Shown in pieces: positions 1 through 6,577 of a stretch of DNA of 7,835 bases. The stretch covers positions 1 to 7,835 of the forward strand of contig JAFAWJ010000118.1 of assembly GCA_019242065.1 (NCBI GenBank), written 5' to 3'. The stretch is from Chloroflexota bacterium. Lineage in GTDB: Bacteria > Chloroflexota > UBA6077 > CF-72. Every line of letters begins with the position of its first letter. Positions within the stretch are counted from its first letter, which is position 1. The position numbers and the translations under genes are program-made. Under the pieces are notes generated by a model. The model was given only the letters and a program-made list of their open reading frames with translations, made no database searches and was not told where the DNA came from.

Positions 1-1
1 C

Positions 2-1783
2 GGATCGGCCGATACCGTCCGCGACGTACGCGGCTTTGCCACGAAGTTCTACACCGACGAAGGCGTGTTCGACCTCGTCGGCAACAATATTCCCGTCTTT
101 TTCATCCAGGACGCGATCAAGTTTCCCGACATCATCCACGCGGGCAAGCCCGAGCAGCACAACGAGATCCCGCAAGCCGCCACGGCGCACGACACCTTCT
201 GGGACTTCATCAGCCTGGTCCCCGAGAGCATGCACGTGATCATGTGGGCCTTGTCTGACCGGGCAATCCCGCGCAGCTTCCGCATGATGGAAGGGTTTGG
301 CGTCCACACCTTCCGGCTCGTGAACGCACAAGGTAAGTCGCGCTTCGTGAAGTTCCACTGGAAGCCCTTGCTGGGCGTTCATTCGCTGGTGTGGGACGAG
401 GCTCAGCAACTGGCTGGCAAGGACCCGGATTATCACCGCCGGGATCTGTGGGAAGCGATCCAGCAGGGCGACTATCCTGAGTTCGAGTTCGGGGTACAGA
501 TCCTGGAGCAGGAGGACGAATTCAAGTTCCCGTTTGATGTACTGGATGCGACGAAGCTCTGGCCCGAAGAGCTGGTGCCTGTGCGTCGCATCGGCAAGAT
601 GACCCTGAACCGCAACCCGGAGAACTTCTTTGCGGAGACGGAACAGGTTGCCTTTCACATCGGCCACCTGGTGCCAGGTATCGACGTCACTGACGATCCC
701 CTGCTGCAGGGCCGACTGTTCTCGTACCTGGACACGCAGCTGTTGCGTCTCGGGGGCCCGAATTTCGCGGAGATTCCGATCAACAGGTCGGTCGTTCCCG
801 TGCGCAACAACCAGCGAGATGGTTTTCACCGGACGCAGATCGATCATGGGCGTACCGCGTATTTTCCCAATACGCTCGGACTCGGGTGTCCGGCGCTGGC
901 GACGGCGTCGGATGGCGCGTACGTGCATTATCCGGAACCCGTGGAGGGTGTCAAGATCCGCCGACGCGGTGAGAAGTTCAAGGATTATTTCAGTCAGGCC
1001 CGCCTCTTCTACAACAGCCTGTCCGATCCTGAACGACGCCACCTGATTGACGCGGCCCGCTTCGAGCTGGGCAAAGTCGAGAGTCCAGTGGTGCGCCAGC
1101 GCATGGTTGCGTTGTTTGATCTGGTCGATCGCGAGCTCGCGACCCGGGTCGCAGAACGCATCGGTGTCCAGCCCCCGACCGGCGACGGCGTCGAGATCCG
1201 CGACGCCGCGGGCGAGGTCCTGCGCCGTCTGCAGATCCAACCCCAGGATGGCGTGTGGGTCGATGCCTCGCCGGCCTTGAGTCAGATGACCACCCCGAAG
1301 GGCAGCATCAAAAGTCGCCGTGTCGCCGTGCTGCTGGCCAACGGGTTCGATGCCACGCAGTTTCAGGCGACGCGACGAGCGCTCGAAGCCGGCGGCGCCC
1401 ATCCAGACGTGATCTCGCTCGGACTCGGAGTCGTGCGTGCCGCAGATGGAACGCCCGCGCCTGTCGACAAAAACTCACAGGTCGCCGCTTCGGTGTTGTA
1501 CGACGCGGTGTGCGTTCCAGATGGCTCCGAGCACGTAGCGGCGTTGGCGGAGCTGGACGAAGTCCAGCGCTTCCTCCTCGAGGCGTTCAAACACGGAAAA
1601 GCGATCGGGGTCGGTCGACAAGCAGCGGAACTGCTGCCACCGGGCGTCGAGGGTCCCGGCGTCGTCATCGGCGATTCGGACGTGGACGCATTCGTGACCG
1701 AATTCGTGGCTGCCATCGGCGAGCACCGGTTTCCGCAGCGCGAAGGCGCACGCGGCGGCATCGGCGGCCGCCGCCGCGGCTGA
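2..1783 (+). CDS. katE: Large-subunit catalase (HPII/KatE type), 5'-truncated by window edge
   Basis: This is a haem catalase that splits hydrogen peroxide to water and oxygen in the cytoplasm. The open frame runs from base 2 with no start inside the window. About 160 N-terminal residues of an HPII-size protein, including the distal catalytic His, lie upstream. Seen here: the active-site GNN segment followed by PVFFIQD (from base 77), the FHWKPLLG and NRNPENFFAE blocks, and the haem-ligand motif RLFSYLDTQ with its Tyr codon at 725-727. Exactly 23 codons earlier is a His (656-658) matching HPII His392, which in the E. coli enzyme bonds covalently to the haem Tyr. From about base 1316 comes a DJ-1/PfpI-like flavodoxin-fold domain (RRVAVLLANGFDA), the hallmark of large-subunit clade 2 catalases. 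It ends in a Gly/Arg-rich tail. The 593 visible residues show no frameshift. The family call is firm; the symbol is by similarity. Confidence 0.96.
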   Translation, partial: GSADTVRDVRGFATKFYTDEGVFDLVGNNIPVFFIQDAIKFPDIIHAGKPEQHNEIPQAATAHDTFWDFISLVPESMHVIMWALSDRAIPRSFRMMEGFGVHTFRLVNAQGKSRFVKFHWKPLLGVHSLVWDEAQQLAGKDPDYHRRDLWEAIQQGDYPEFEFGVQILEQEDEFKFPFDVLDATKLWPEELVPVRRIGKMTLNRNPENFFAETEQVAFHIGHLVPGIDVTDDPLLQGRLFSYLDTQLLRLGGPNFAEIPINRSVVPVRNNQRDGFHRTQIDHGRTAYFPNTLGLGCPALATASDGAYVHYPEPVEGVKIRRRGEKFKDYFSQARLFYNSLSDPERRHLIDAARFELGKVESPVVRQRMVALFDLVDRELATRVAERIGVQPPTGDGVEIRDAAGEVLRRLQIQPQDGVWVDASPALSQMTTPKGSIKSRRVAVLLANGFDATQFQATRRALEAGGAHPDVISLGLGVVRAADGTPAPVDKNSQVAASVLYDAVCVPDGSEHVAALAELDEVQRFLLEAFKHGKAIGVGRQAAELLPPGVEGPGVVIGDSDVDAFVTEFVAAIGEHRFPQREGARGGIGGRRRG

Positions 1784-1832
1784 CAACTCCGGAATGAGCA
1801 GAGCTTGCCACGGAGATGACGCCCCGGCGCAA

Positions 1833-2383
1833 TCACCGCCAGCCGGCCGCCATATCCGTGGCGAACTGCTCGAAAGAGGTAGGCTCACGTGCCAGCAGGT
1901 CGGCGACAGTCGTGGTCAGGTGCGCTGCCAGGCCCCAGGCGACACGCCGTATACAGGCCGAGCATCACCATGACGGCTGCTCTCGGCTGGCCGTATGCCC
2001 GCCATGCGTCGCCAGAAGCACATCAACGGAACGACTGGATTCCGTTCAGCGCCCTGCAGGGATAGGAACACGATCTGAGAGACGCCTGTCGCGGCCGCGG
2101 CGTCGACCAGGCTGTTGACCACACGCGCGTTCGAGATTGCTGGCGGACGCACAAGGAATAATCGACGCACTCCAGTCAGGGCCGCCGCATAGGTCGCTGG
2201 CACGCCGAACTGGAAGGCGACCAACTCTACGTCGGGTCCAAGGACCCCACTCGCCCGCCCGAGGTTCGTCGTCGCCGCGCTGACAGGTGCATCAATTGAC
2301 TGGAGGGCGCGCACCACTTCCCGACCGACGTTGCCGGTCGCGCCGGTCACAAGGATCCGCTCGCGTCCGTGCTCAGCTCTCAC
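1833..2383 (-). pseudogene. NmrA-like / NAD(P)-binding SDR-family gene, internally deleted and frameshifted
   Basis: The intact family are atypical short-chain dehydrogenases that bind NAD(P)H (NmrA/YtfG-like quinone reductases or redox sensors). The likely start is the GTG at 2383-2381, four bases after the tautomerase stop. The Rossmann motif RILVTGATGNVGREVV follows, then strands ending in QIVFLSLQGAERNPVVP. In relatives this is followed by more than 100 residues (HxKIE, LRPxFFMQN and so on) before a C-terminal FWRRM block. Here FWRRMAGI follows NPVVP almost directly, so that segment is gone. Two frame changes come next: VMVMLGLYTACRL (about 1974-1936) is in a second frame, and GLAAHLTTTVADLL...SFEQFATDMAAGWR (about 1934-1836, stop 1835-1833) is in a third. 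The second shift lies at a GGGG run (1936-1933). The family assignment is good. The alignment to relatives is from memory. Confidence 0.82.
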
Positions 2384-2387
2384 TCCA

Positions 2388-2834
2388 CTAACCTGCCAGC
2401 CAGCGCAGCAGCTGGCCGACGGGCGGCACGAGCTCAGACAGTAGATAGCCACCGACGGCGAATTCGCTCGGACGATACGCGTGGAAGCGAATATTGATGC
2501 CGCTCCAGGCAAATTCGCGGATCTCGAAGAGCTCCGCCAGGACGGGCGTCAGACCGCGTGCCAGGCGCCGCCGCTGGCGTGCGGACATGTTCCAGTCCGA
2601 CAGCTCGAGGGTGATGTCTCTGGCACCTCGGTCCTCAGGGGTGCGGGCGCCGACAAAGAGGTCACCCGGCGCGTACGACGCGAAGTGGACCGTCGTCCGA
2701 TCGCGCAGATCCTGACGCGTGAGCCGACCACGAGGCTCGAACAGGAGATCGTTCATCACGTCGGTCAGTCGGCTGGCGATCGCCTGGCGGCGCTCGCGGC
2801 TCAGCTCTGGACACGTGATGCGCAGGTAGGGCAT
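2388..2834 (-). CDS. Tautomerase-superfamily protein (4-OT/cis-CaaD-like), 148 aa
   Basis: This is probably a small cytoplasmic enzyme of the tautomerase superfamily. These proteins use an N-terminal Pro, exposed after Met removal, for keto-enol tautomerisation or related hydration and dehalogenation. The protein begins Met-Pro-Tyr-Leu-Arg-Ile. It shows two beta-alpha-beta halves: about residues 2-60 (RITCPELSRERRQAIASRL, then DRTTVHF) and about 71-140 (RDITLELSDW, then an Arg-rich helix, then GINIRFHAYRPSEFAVGG). At 148 aa it matches fused two-repeat members such as cis-CaaD. The ATG at 2834 has AGGTAGG nine bases upstream (2850-2844), which overlaps the stop of the EthD remnant and suggests translational coupling. 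The gene is followed after four bases by the NmrA remnant. The frame is unbroken although both operon neighbours are damaged. The substrate cannot be told from sequence. Confidence 0.8.
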   Translation of the reverse strand: MPYLRITCPELSRERRQAIASRLTDVMNDLLFEPRGRLTRQDLRDRTTVHFASYAPGDLFVGARTPEDRGARDITLELSDWNMSARQRRRLARGLTPVLAELFEIREFAWSGINIRFHAYRPSEFAVGGYLLSELVPPVGQLLRWLAG

Positions 2835-2848
2835 GACGGCGCGCCTAC

Positions 2849-3063
2849 CTACACAAGCTCTGCGCGGCTGGGCAGCGGTTGTGTATCGCTGAACTTCCCG
2901 ATGTCCGCGTGCATTTCGGCGCCATGGCGTGCCAGCGCAGCGCCGAACGCCTCAGGCGAACGTACCCAGAAGTAGGCGGCCGCGATGAACGGCGACGGAA
3001 ATACTCGAAGTCGAAATTGTCGGCATCGATCGGATAGGTCACGGAAGCGCAAGCGCAATACAC
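2849..3063 (-). pseudogene. EthD-family protein remnant, internal deletion with frame change
   Basis: EthD-family proteins are about 100-residue dimeric alpha/beta-barrel proteins, often beside small oxidoreductases in degradation operons. One frame holds a typical start region, SVTYPIDADNFDFEYFRRR (about 3047-2992). Relatives have FD-x-YY followed by H-x-P and a central stretch. Here, at about 2992, the match jumps to another frame at PFIAAAYFWVRSPEAFGAAL and continues through HADIGKFSDTQPLPSRAELV to a stop at 2851-2849. This end fits the conserved C-terminal half (xxAxxxFxSxEAF, then DIxxFTD). About 40 central residues and the HxP motif are missing. In-frame GTG codons at 3063-3061 and 3042-3040 are possible starts, but no convincing ribosome site is seen. 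The remnant stops 14 bases before the tautomerase ATG, as expected for an operon. Confidence 0.75.
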
Positions 3064-3086
3064 ACAGGTATTGTGTCGTACTACAC
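3062..3086. promoter_or_regulatory. Overlapping inverted repeats, possible regulator site
   Basis: ACACAGGTATTGTGT (3062-3076) has perfect five-base arms (ACACA/TGTGT) around five bases. Its right arm is reused in GTGT-N6-ACAC (3073-3086), giving alternating ACAC/TGTGT/ACAC blocks. The site lies between the minus-strand operon remnant and glgX. It is about 125-150 bases upstream of the start point predicted from the sigma-54-like promoter, the usual distance for an enhancer-type activator. It overlaps the weak 5' end of the EthD remnant. Short arms like these can occur by chance, and no regulator is encoded nearby. Confidence 0.3.
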
Positions 3087-3145
3087 CCTTGACTAAACCG
3101 TACACGTAAATCGAAACGCGCCGCCACTGTCCTGTACTCGTACCC

Positions 3146-3159
3146 GTCGCCGCGGCGAC
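3146..3159. repeat. 14-bp perfect palindrome upstream of glgX
   Basis: GTCGCCGCGGCGAC is a perfect palindrome. It is followed at once by a second inverted pair, TCGCC (3161-3165) and GGCGA (3174-3178), around GATAATGT. The palindrome is centred about 59 bases before the predicted sigma-54 start point. It could be an operator or a transcript hairpin for an upstream start. GC-rich palindromes arise easily in such DNA, so function is unproven. Confidence 0.3.
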
Positions 3160-3183
3160 TTCGCCGATAATGTGGCGAAAACG

Positions 3184-3200
3184 TTGGCACTCCCATTGCT
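3184..3200 (+). promoter_or_regulatory. Sigma-54 (RpoN) type -24/-12 promoter for glgX
   Basis: TTGGCAC, five bases, TTGCT matches the RpoN consensus (YTGGCAC-N5-TTGCW) at every strongly conserved base. The GG and GC doublets are in the required 12-base register. Taking C3199 as -12 gives a start at about 3211 and a 33-base leader to the glgX ATG, which contains the ribosome site. The match is long enough that a chance hit exactly here is unlikely, but it is a single site read by eye. A GATAAT at 3166-3171 could be the -10 of an alternative sigma-70-type promoter, although no good -35 precedes it. Confidence 0.55.
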
Positions 3201-3243
3201 CTGACGCACGCACATTTTTGTGTCGCCAGCATGAAGGGAAACT

Positions 3244-5340
3244 ATGCCGTACGAAATTCAGATGGGTGTCGGACTGCCTCAAGGTGCTACCTGGGACTCA
3301 GGTCTCAACGGCACGAACTTCAGCCTGTTCGCGCGCAACGCCACGCGCGTAGAGCTGTGTCTGTTCGAAGGACCCGCCGGCAAGCAAGAACAACGTCTCG
3401 AGCTGCCCGAGCCCGTGGAGCATGTCTGGCAAGGCTTCGTACCCGGTGTTCGGCCAGGTCAGCTGTACGGCTACCGTGTACACGGCGCGTACGCACCCGA
3501 GAGCGGCAATCGGTTTAACCCAGCCAAACTGTTGATCGATCCGTATGCGCGGGCCATCGCCGGGGGTGTCGATTGGCAGCAGCCAGTCTTCGGCTATCGA
3601 CTGGGCGGGGTCGCTCAGGACCTGGACCGTGATGATGGCGATTCCGCCGCGGGTGTTCCCAAGAGCATCGTAGTCGACCCCACCTTTGACTGGGCTGGCG
3701 ACGAACCTCCGCGGATAAGCTGGAACGATACGATCATCTACGAAGCCCACGTGAAGGGGCTCACTGCGCGCCACCCCGACGTGCCCGAATGCCAGCGTGG
3801 CACATATGCCGGACTCGCGTCGCCGCCGATCATCGATCACCTCAAGCGACTCGGCGTCACGGCACTCGAGCTGTTGCCGATCCATCATTTCTTGAATCAC
3901 AGTTATCTGCTCGACAAAGGGCTGACCAACTACTGGGGCTACAACACAATCGGTTACTTCGCGCCAGAATCCCGATATTCAGCCGCCGGCGATCAGGGGC
4001 AGCAAGTTGTCGAGTTCAAGCACATGGTCAAGCGCCTGCACGCGGCCGGCTTCGAAGTCATCCTGGACGTTGTCTACAACCACACGGCCGAGGGCAATCA
4101 TCTCGGACCAACGCTGTGTTTCCGCGGGGTAGACAACCGCGTTTATTACAACCTCGTTGCCGACGACCCGCGCCATTACATGGATTTCACAGGCACCGGT
4201 AACACGCTGAATGTCGGCCATTCGCAAACGCTCAAGTTGATAGCCGACAGCCTGCGTCTCTGGGTAGAGGAGTATCATATCGATGGATTCAGGTTCGATC
4301 TGGCAATTACCCTGGCACGCGACCCGGTCGTTGGCTACGACAAGGGTGCAAGCTTCTTCGACATCATCTACCAGGATCCCGTTCTCTCGCGAGTCAAGCT
4401 AATTGGGGAGCCCTGGGACGTCGGAGACTACGGATATCAGGTGGGAAACTTTCCGCCCAACTGGAGTGAATGGAATGGCAAGTACCGCGATACCGTGCGC
4501 AGGTTCTGGAAGGGAGATGATGGTCAGTTGCCCGACCTCGCAGACGCACTGACCGGCAGCCCGAAGCTGTACCGTACCAGCGGTCGCGGCCCACGCGCGA
4601 GCGTGAACTTCGTGACCGCACACGATGGTTTCACACTTCGTGATCTGGTGTCGTACAACGACAAGCACAACGCAGCGAATGGCGAAGAAAACAACGACGG
4701 GGCAACTGACAATCAATCATGGAACTGCGGCGTCGAAGGCGAAACTGATGACGCGACGATCAACAGCCTCCGAAGCCAGCAGCAGCGGAACTTCCTGGCG
4801 ACATTGATGTTCGCGCAGGGAGTGCCAATGCTCCTCCACGGCGACGAACTGGGCCGCACGCAGGGCGGTAACAATAACGCGTACTGCCAGGATAACGAGA
4901 TCACCTGGGTGGATTGGGAACTCGATGACTGTGCTCGGGCGCTGCTCGCGTTCACACGCGCGGCGATCGAGGTCCGTAAAGACAGCCCACTCCTGCATCG
5001 CGCCATGTACGCCACTGGAGAGGTTCGCGATGCGGTTGGTTTGGAGGAACTGGCCTGGTTCCAGGCGGACGGCAAGCGCGTGAGCGAGACCACCTGGGCG
5101 GACGATAACGCGCGGTCGATCGGCATGCGGCTCGCCAGTCCAGACGAATGTCTTTTGCTTCTAGTCAGCGCATACTGGGAAGATCTGGATTTCGTGCTGC
5201 CGCCGGCGCGTGCTGACGGCGGCGGGCAATGGCAGTGCGTACTTGACACCAGTGGAGATTCGACTCCGGGAGGAGCATCCGGCACCACATTCACCCTCCG
5301 CTCACGTTCACTTGTGCTGTTACGTGACAAGCCGAGCTAA
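3244..5340 (+). CDS. glgX: Glycogen debranching enzyme GlgX (GH13 isoamylase type)
   Basis: GlgX hydrolyses alpha-1,6 branch linkages of phosphorylase-limit glycogen in the cytoplasm, releasing maltodextrins. The 698-residue protein is complete and close to the usual family length. It has an N-terminal CBM48-type beta domain (about 10-100, NGTNFSLFARNATRVELCLFE region), a GH13 barrel (about 160-570) and a C-terminal beta domain. All four GH13 signature regions are present: DVVYNH (275-280), GFRFDLA with nucleophile Asp352, GEPWD with acid/base Glu389, and TAHDGF with transition-state Asp461. The GlgX-typical NYWGYNTIGYFAP and GDELGRTQGGNNNAYCQDN blocks are also present. The ATG at 3244 follows AAGGGA with a short spacer. 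A sigma-54-like promoter lies 44 bases upstream. The gene stands alone and converges on the DUF6209-like gene 13 bases downstream, with no terminator visible between them. No glgB, glgP or trehalose genes are in the window. Confidence 0.97.
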   Translation: MPYEIQMGVGLPQGATWDSGLNGTNFSLFARNATRVELCLFEGPAGKQEQRLELPEPVEHVWQGFVPGVRPGQLYGYRVHGAYAPESGNRFNPAKLLIDPYARAIAGGVDWQQPVFGYRLGGVAQDLDRDDGDSAAGVPKSIVVDPTFDWAGDEPPRISWNDTIIYEAHVKGLTARHPDVPECQRGTYAGLASPPIIDHLKRLGVTALELLPIHHFLNHSYLLDKGLTNYWGYNTIGYFAPESRYSAAGDQGQQVVEFKHMVKRLHAAGFEVILDVVYNHTAEGNHLGPTLCFRGVDNRVYYNLVADDPRHYMDFTGTGNTLNVGHSQTLKLIADSLRLWVEEYHIDGFRFDLAITLARDPVVGYDKGASFFDIIYQDPVLSRVKLIGEPWDVGDYGYQVGNFPPNWSEWNGKYRDTVRRFWKGDDGQLPDLADALTGSPKLYRTSGRGPRASVNFVTAHDGFTLRDLVSYNDKHNAANGEENNDGATDNQSWNCGVEGETDDATINSLRSQQQRNFLATLMFAQGVPMLLHGDELGRTQGGNNNAYCQDNEITWVDWELDDCARALLAFTRAAIEVRKDSPLLHRAMYATGEVRDAVGLEELAWFQADGKRVSETTWADDNARSIGMRLASPDECLLLLVSAYWEDLDFVLPPARADGGGQWQCVLDTSGDSTPGGASGTTFTLRSRSLVLLRDKPS

Positions 5341-5353
5341 ACCGGCCTCGATC

Positions 5354-6244
5354 TCACACTCCGCCGGGGATCGGCCGCACGTCCGCATCGGCCGGAACCT
5401 CGAACTGGTGCAACACGCCGTCTGTATACACCTCGGTCCCGATCTGGCAATACACGCGATACTGAACGGTGTGGGCGTCTGGTCGCGACCACACGCCCAC
5501 CCCCGACCCGCCGCCTGAGCCCTGGTACACGCTACCCTGCCAGATGCGCAACGCGTGGTCCGCGGGGTCTTCGGACTCGTGAAGAGCGATCGTCTCGGAG
5601 TGGATCAGCTCACCAGTGGCGTCGAACACATGGACATCTGCCCAGGCAAGTGGACGGTCTTCGACGGCGCCGAGCCGCGCGCGGACGACCAGGTCGGTCT
5701 GCAACCGTGTGCCACTTGCTCCAACCGTCGCCTGCGCCTTCGACGCCGCGTCGTCGACAACATGGATGCGAATGGGATCGACACCCGCTCCTGATCGGAC
5801 GTTGACCGAGGCTTCGGGGACTGATAGACCAGTTTGCGTGACCGGAAACCGGAAGTTTTGACCGACGCGGCTATCCCAGCCGGTCGTGCCTGACGGCCCG
5901 ATGCGCTCGAACCATACTTCGAGAGACGTCGTTTCCGGCGGCACGGCGATCTCGAAGGTTGCCGAGCGACGCCGCTGCTCGCTGGATGCCGCTGCAGCCG
6001 CCGGCTGCAGCGTACCGCGGCCCTGTTCGCCACCAGGCTGAAAGAGCACATGGCACACGATGTGGACTGGCCCCGCACCTGTTTCCTCGTCCGGAATGAG
6101 TCGCGCCAGGTCGTACTCGACTCGTACTCGTCGCCCAGGCCGCAGTTGCCCAACGCGCGAGATACCCGAGCTCTGCTGATCGCGTTTGAACCGCAAGGTA
6201 GCAGTGTCCGACCCCGTCAGTTCCGGGCTGGTTTCCTGGCTCAT
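5354..6244 (-). CDS. Conserved uncharacterised protein, DUF6209-like, 296 aa
   Basis: The function is unknown. The first half resembles what I remember of DUF6209: RVEYDLARL at residues 41-49, LEVWFERIG at 108-116 and GWDSRVGQNFRFPV at 122-135. The spacing between these motifs suggests a beta-sandwich-like domain. A low-complexity stretch (QPAAAAASSEQRRR, about 80-93) looks like a loop. Residues about 140-296 form a second strand-rich part ending VQYRVYCQIGTEVYTDGVLHQFEV. There is no signal peptide or membrane segment, so it is probably cytoplasmic. I chose the ATG at 6244-6242 because GGAGGT sits just upstream (GGAGGTTTCATG). A longer reading from 6328 would add 28 residues without its own ribosome site. 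The gene is convergent with glgX, and its leader contains a hairpin at 6291-6311. The gene call is firm; the family name is moderately sure. Confidence 0.85.
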   Translation of the reverse strand: MSQETSPELTGSDTATLRFKRDQQSSGISRVGQLRPGRRVRVEYDLARLIPDEETGAGPVHIVCHVLFQPGGEQGRGTLQPAAAAASSEQRRRSATFEIAVPPETTSLEVWFERIGPSGTTGWDSRVGQNFRFPVTQTGLSVPEASVNVRSGAGVDPIRIHVVDDAASKAQATVGASGTRLQTDLVVRARLGAVEDRPLAWADVHVFDATGELIHSETIALHESEDPADHALRIWQGSVYQGSGGGSGVGVWSRPDAHTVQYRVYCQIGTEVYTDGVLHQFEVPADADVRPIPGGV

Positions 6245-6290
6245 GAAACCTCCAAAGCTCGCCCTGATTATGTCGACGATGAGCCTCACT

Positions 6291-6311
6291 GCGCCAGAGA
6301 TATGCTGGCGC
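6291..6311 (-). promoter_or_regulatory. Hairpin/inverted repeat in leader of the DUF6209-like gene
   Basis: GCGCCAG and CTGGCGC are perfect seven-base arms around a seven-base AT-rich spacer (AGATATG on the plus strand). The repeat starts 46 bases upstream of the ATG at 6244 and downstream of the receiver-domain remnant. No T-run follows on the minus strand, so it is not a standard terminator. A dimeric-repressor operator or a structured leader is more likely. No regulator is seen nearby to assign it to. Confidence 0.4.
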
Positions 6312-6340
6312 GTAAGACCCTGGCTCACGACTCAAGCTCA

Positions 6341-6577
6341 TCAGCTGCGCGGCTGTAGTGAACCGAGGCACAGTCGCATCGACCGCTCGAGATGTCGCGT
6401 GGGACCACTCGTCAGAAGTCTGACTGCGATCCAGGCTGTCTCGGCGCTTGCTTTGATTCGACGACAGACTTCGTCTCCGCGCAATCCGGCATCATGTCGG
6501 TCAGTGCCAGCGACGGCTGGTGCTCCAGTATGGTGGCAGAATCTGTGAATCCGCCCAGAATCGTCGTGTCCGAGAGT
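6341..6577 (-). pseudogene. Response-regulator receiver-domain remnant (middle part), frameshifted
   Basis: Receiver domains accept a phosphate on a conserved Asp at the end of strand beta-3. One frame reads GFTDSATILEHQPSLALTDMMPD (about 6557-6484), matching helix alpha-2, strand beta-3 and the LxDMMP phosphoacceptor motif. The Asp codon is at 6498-6496. The continuation GDEVCRRIKASAETAWIAVRLLTSG, the usual alpha-3/beta-4 region, is in another frame from 6478 to a stop at 6341. Only two bases separate the two frames where a codon is expected, so a one-base loss explains the break. The N-terminal acidic pair (VDDD) and the conserved Lys region near the end are absent. The residues are typical enough for a sound domain call, but the parent gene is not identifiable. 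Confidence 0.7.

Noticed and set aside
3089..3117. TTGACT as the -35 of a sigma-70 promoter for glgX
   Set aside because: No -10-like hexamer lies 16-18 bases downstream (the position holds CGAAAC).
3298..3900. Long antisense ORF inside glgX
   Set aside because: It is a shadow of the strongly supported glgX reading frame in GC-rich DNA.
5341..5353. A shared terminator between the convergent glgX and DUF6209-like genes
   Set aside because: The 13-base gap has no hairpin or T-run.
6245..6328. Longer N-terminus for the DUF6209-like protein from 6328
   Set aside because: The internal ATG at 6244 has a strong GGAGGT site. The extension has no ribosome site and covers the leader hairpin.
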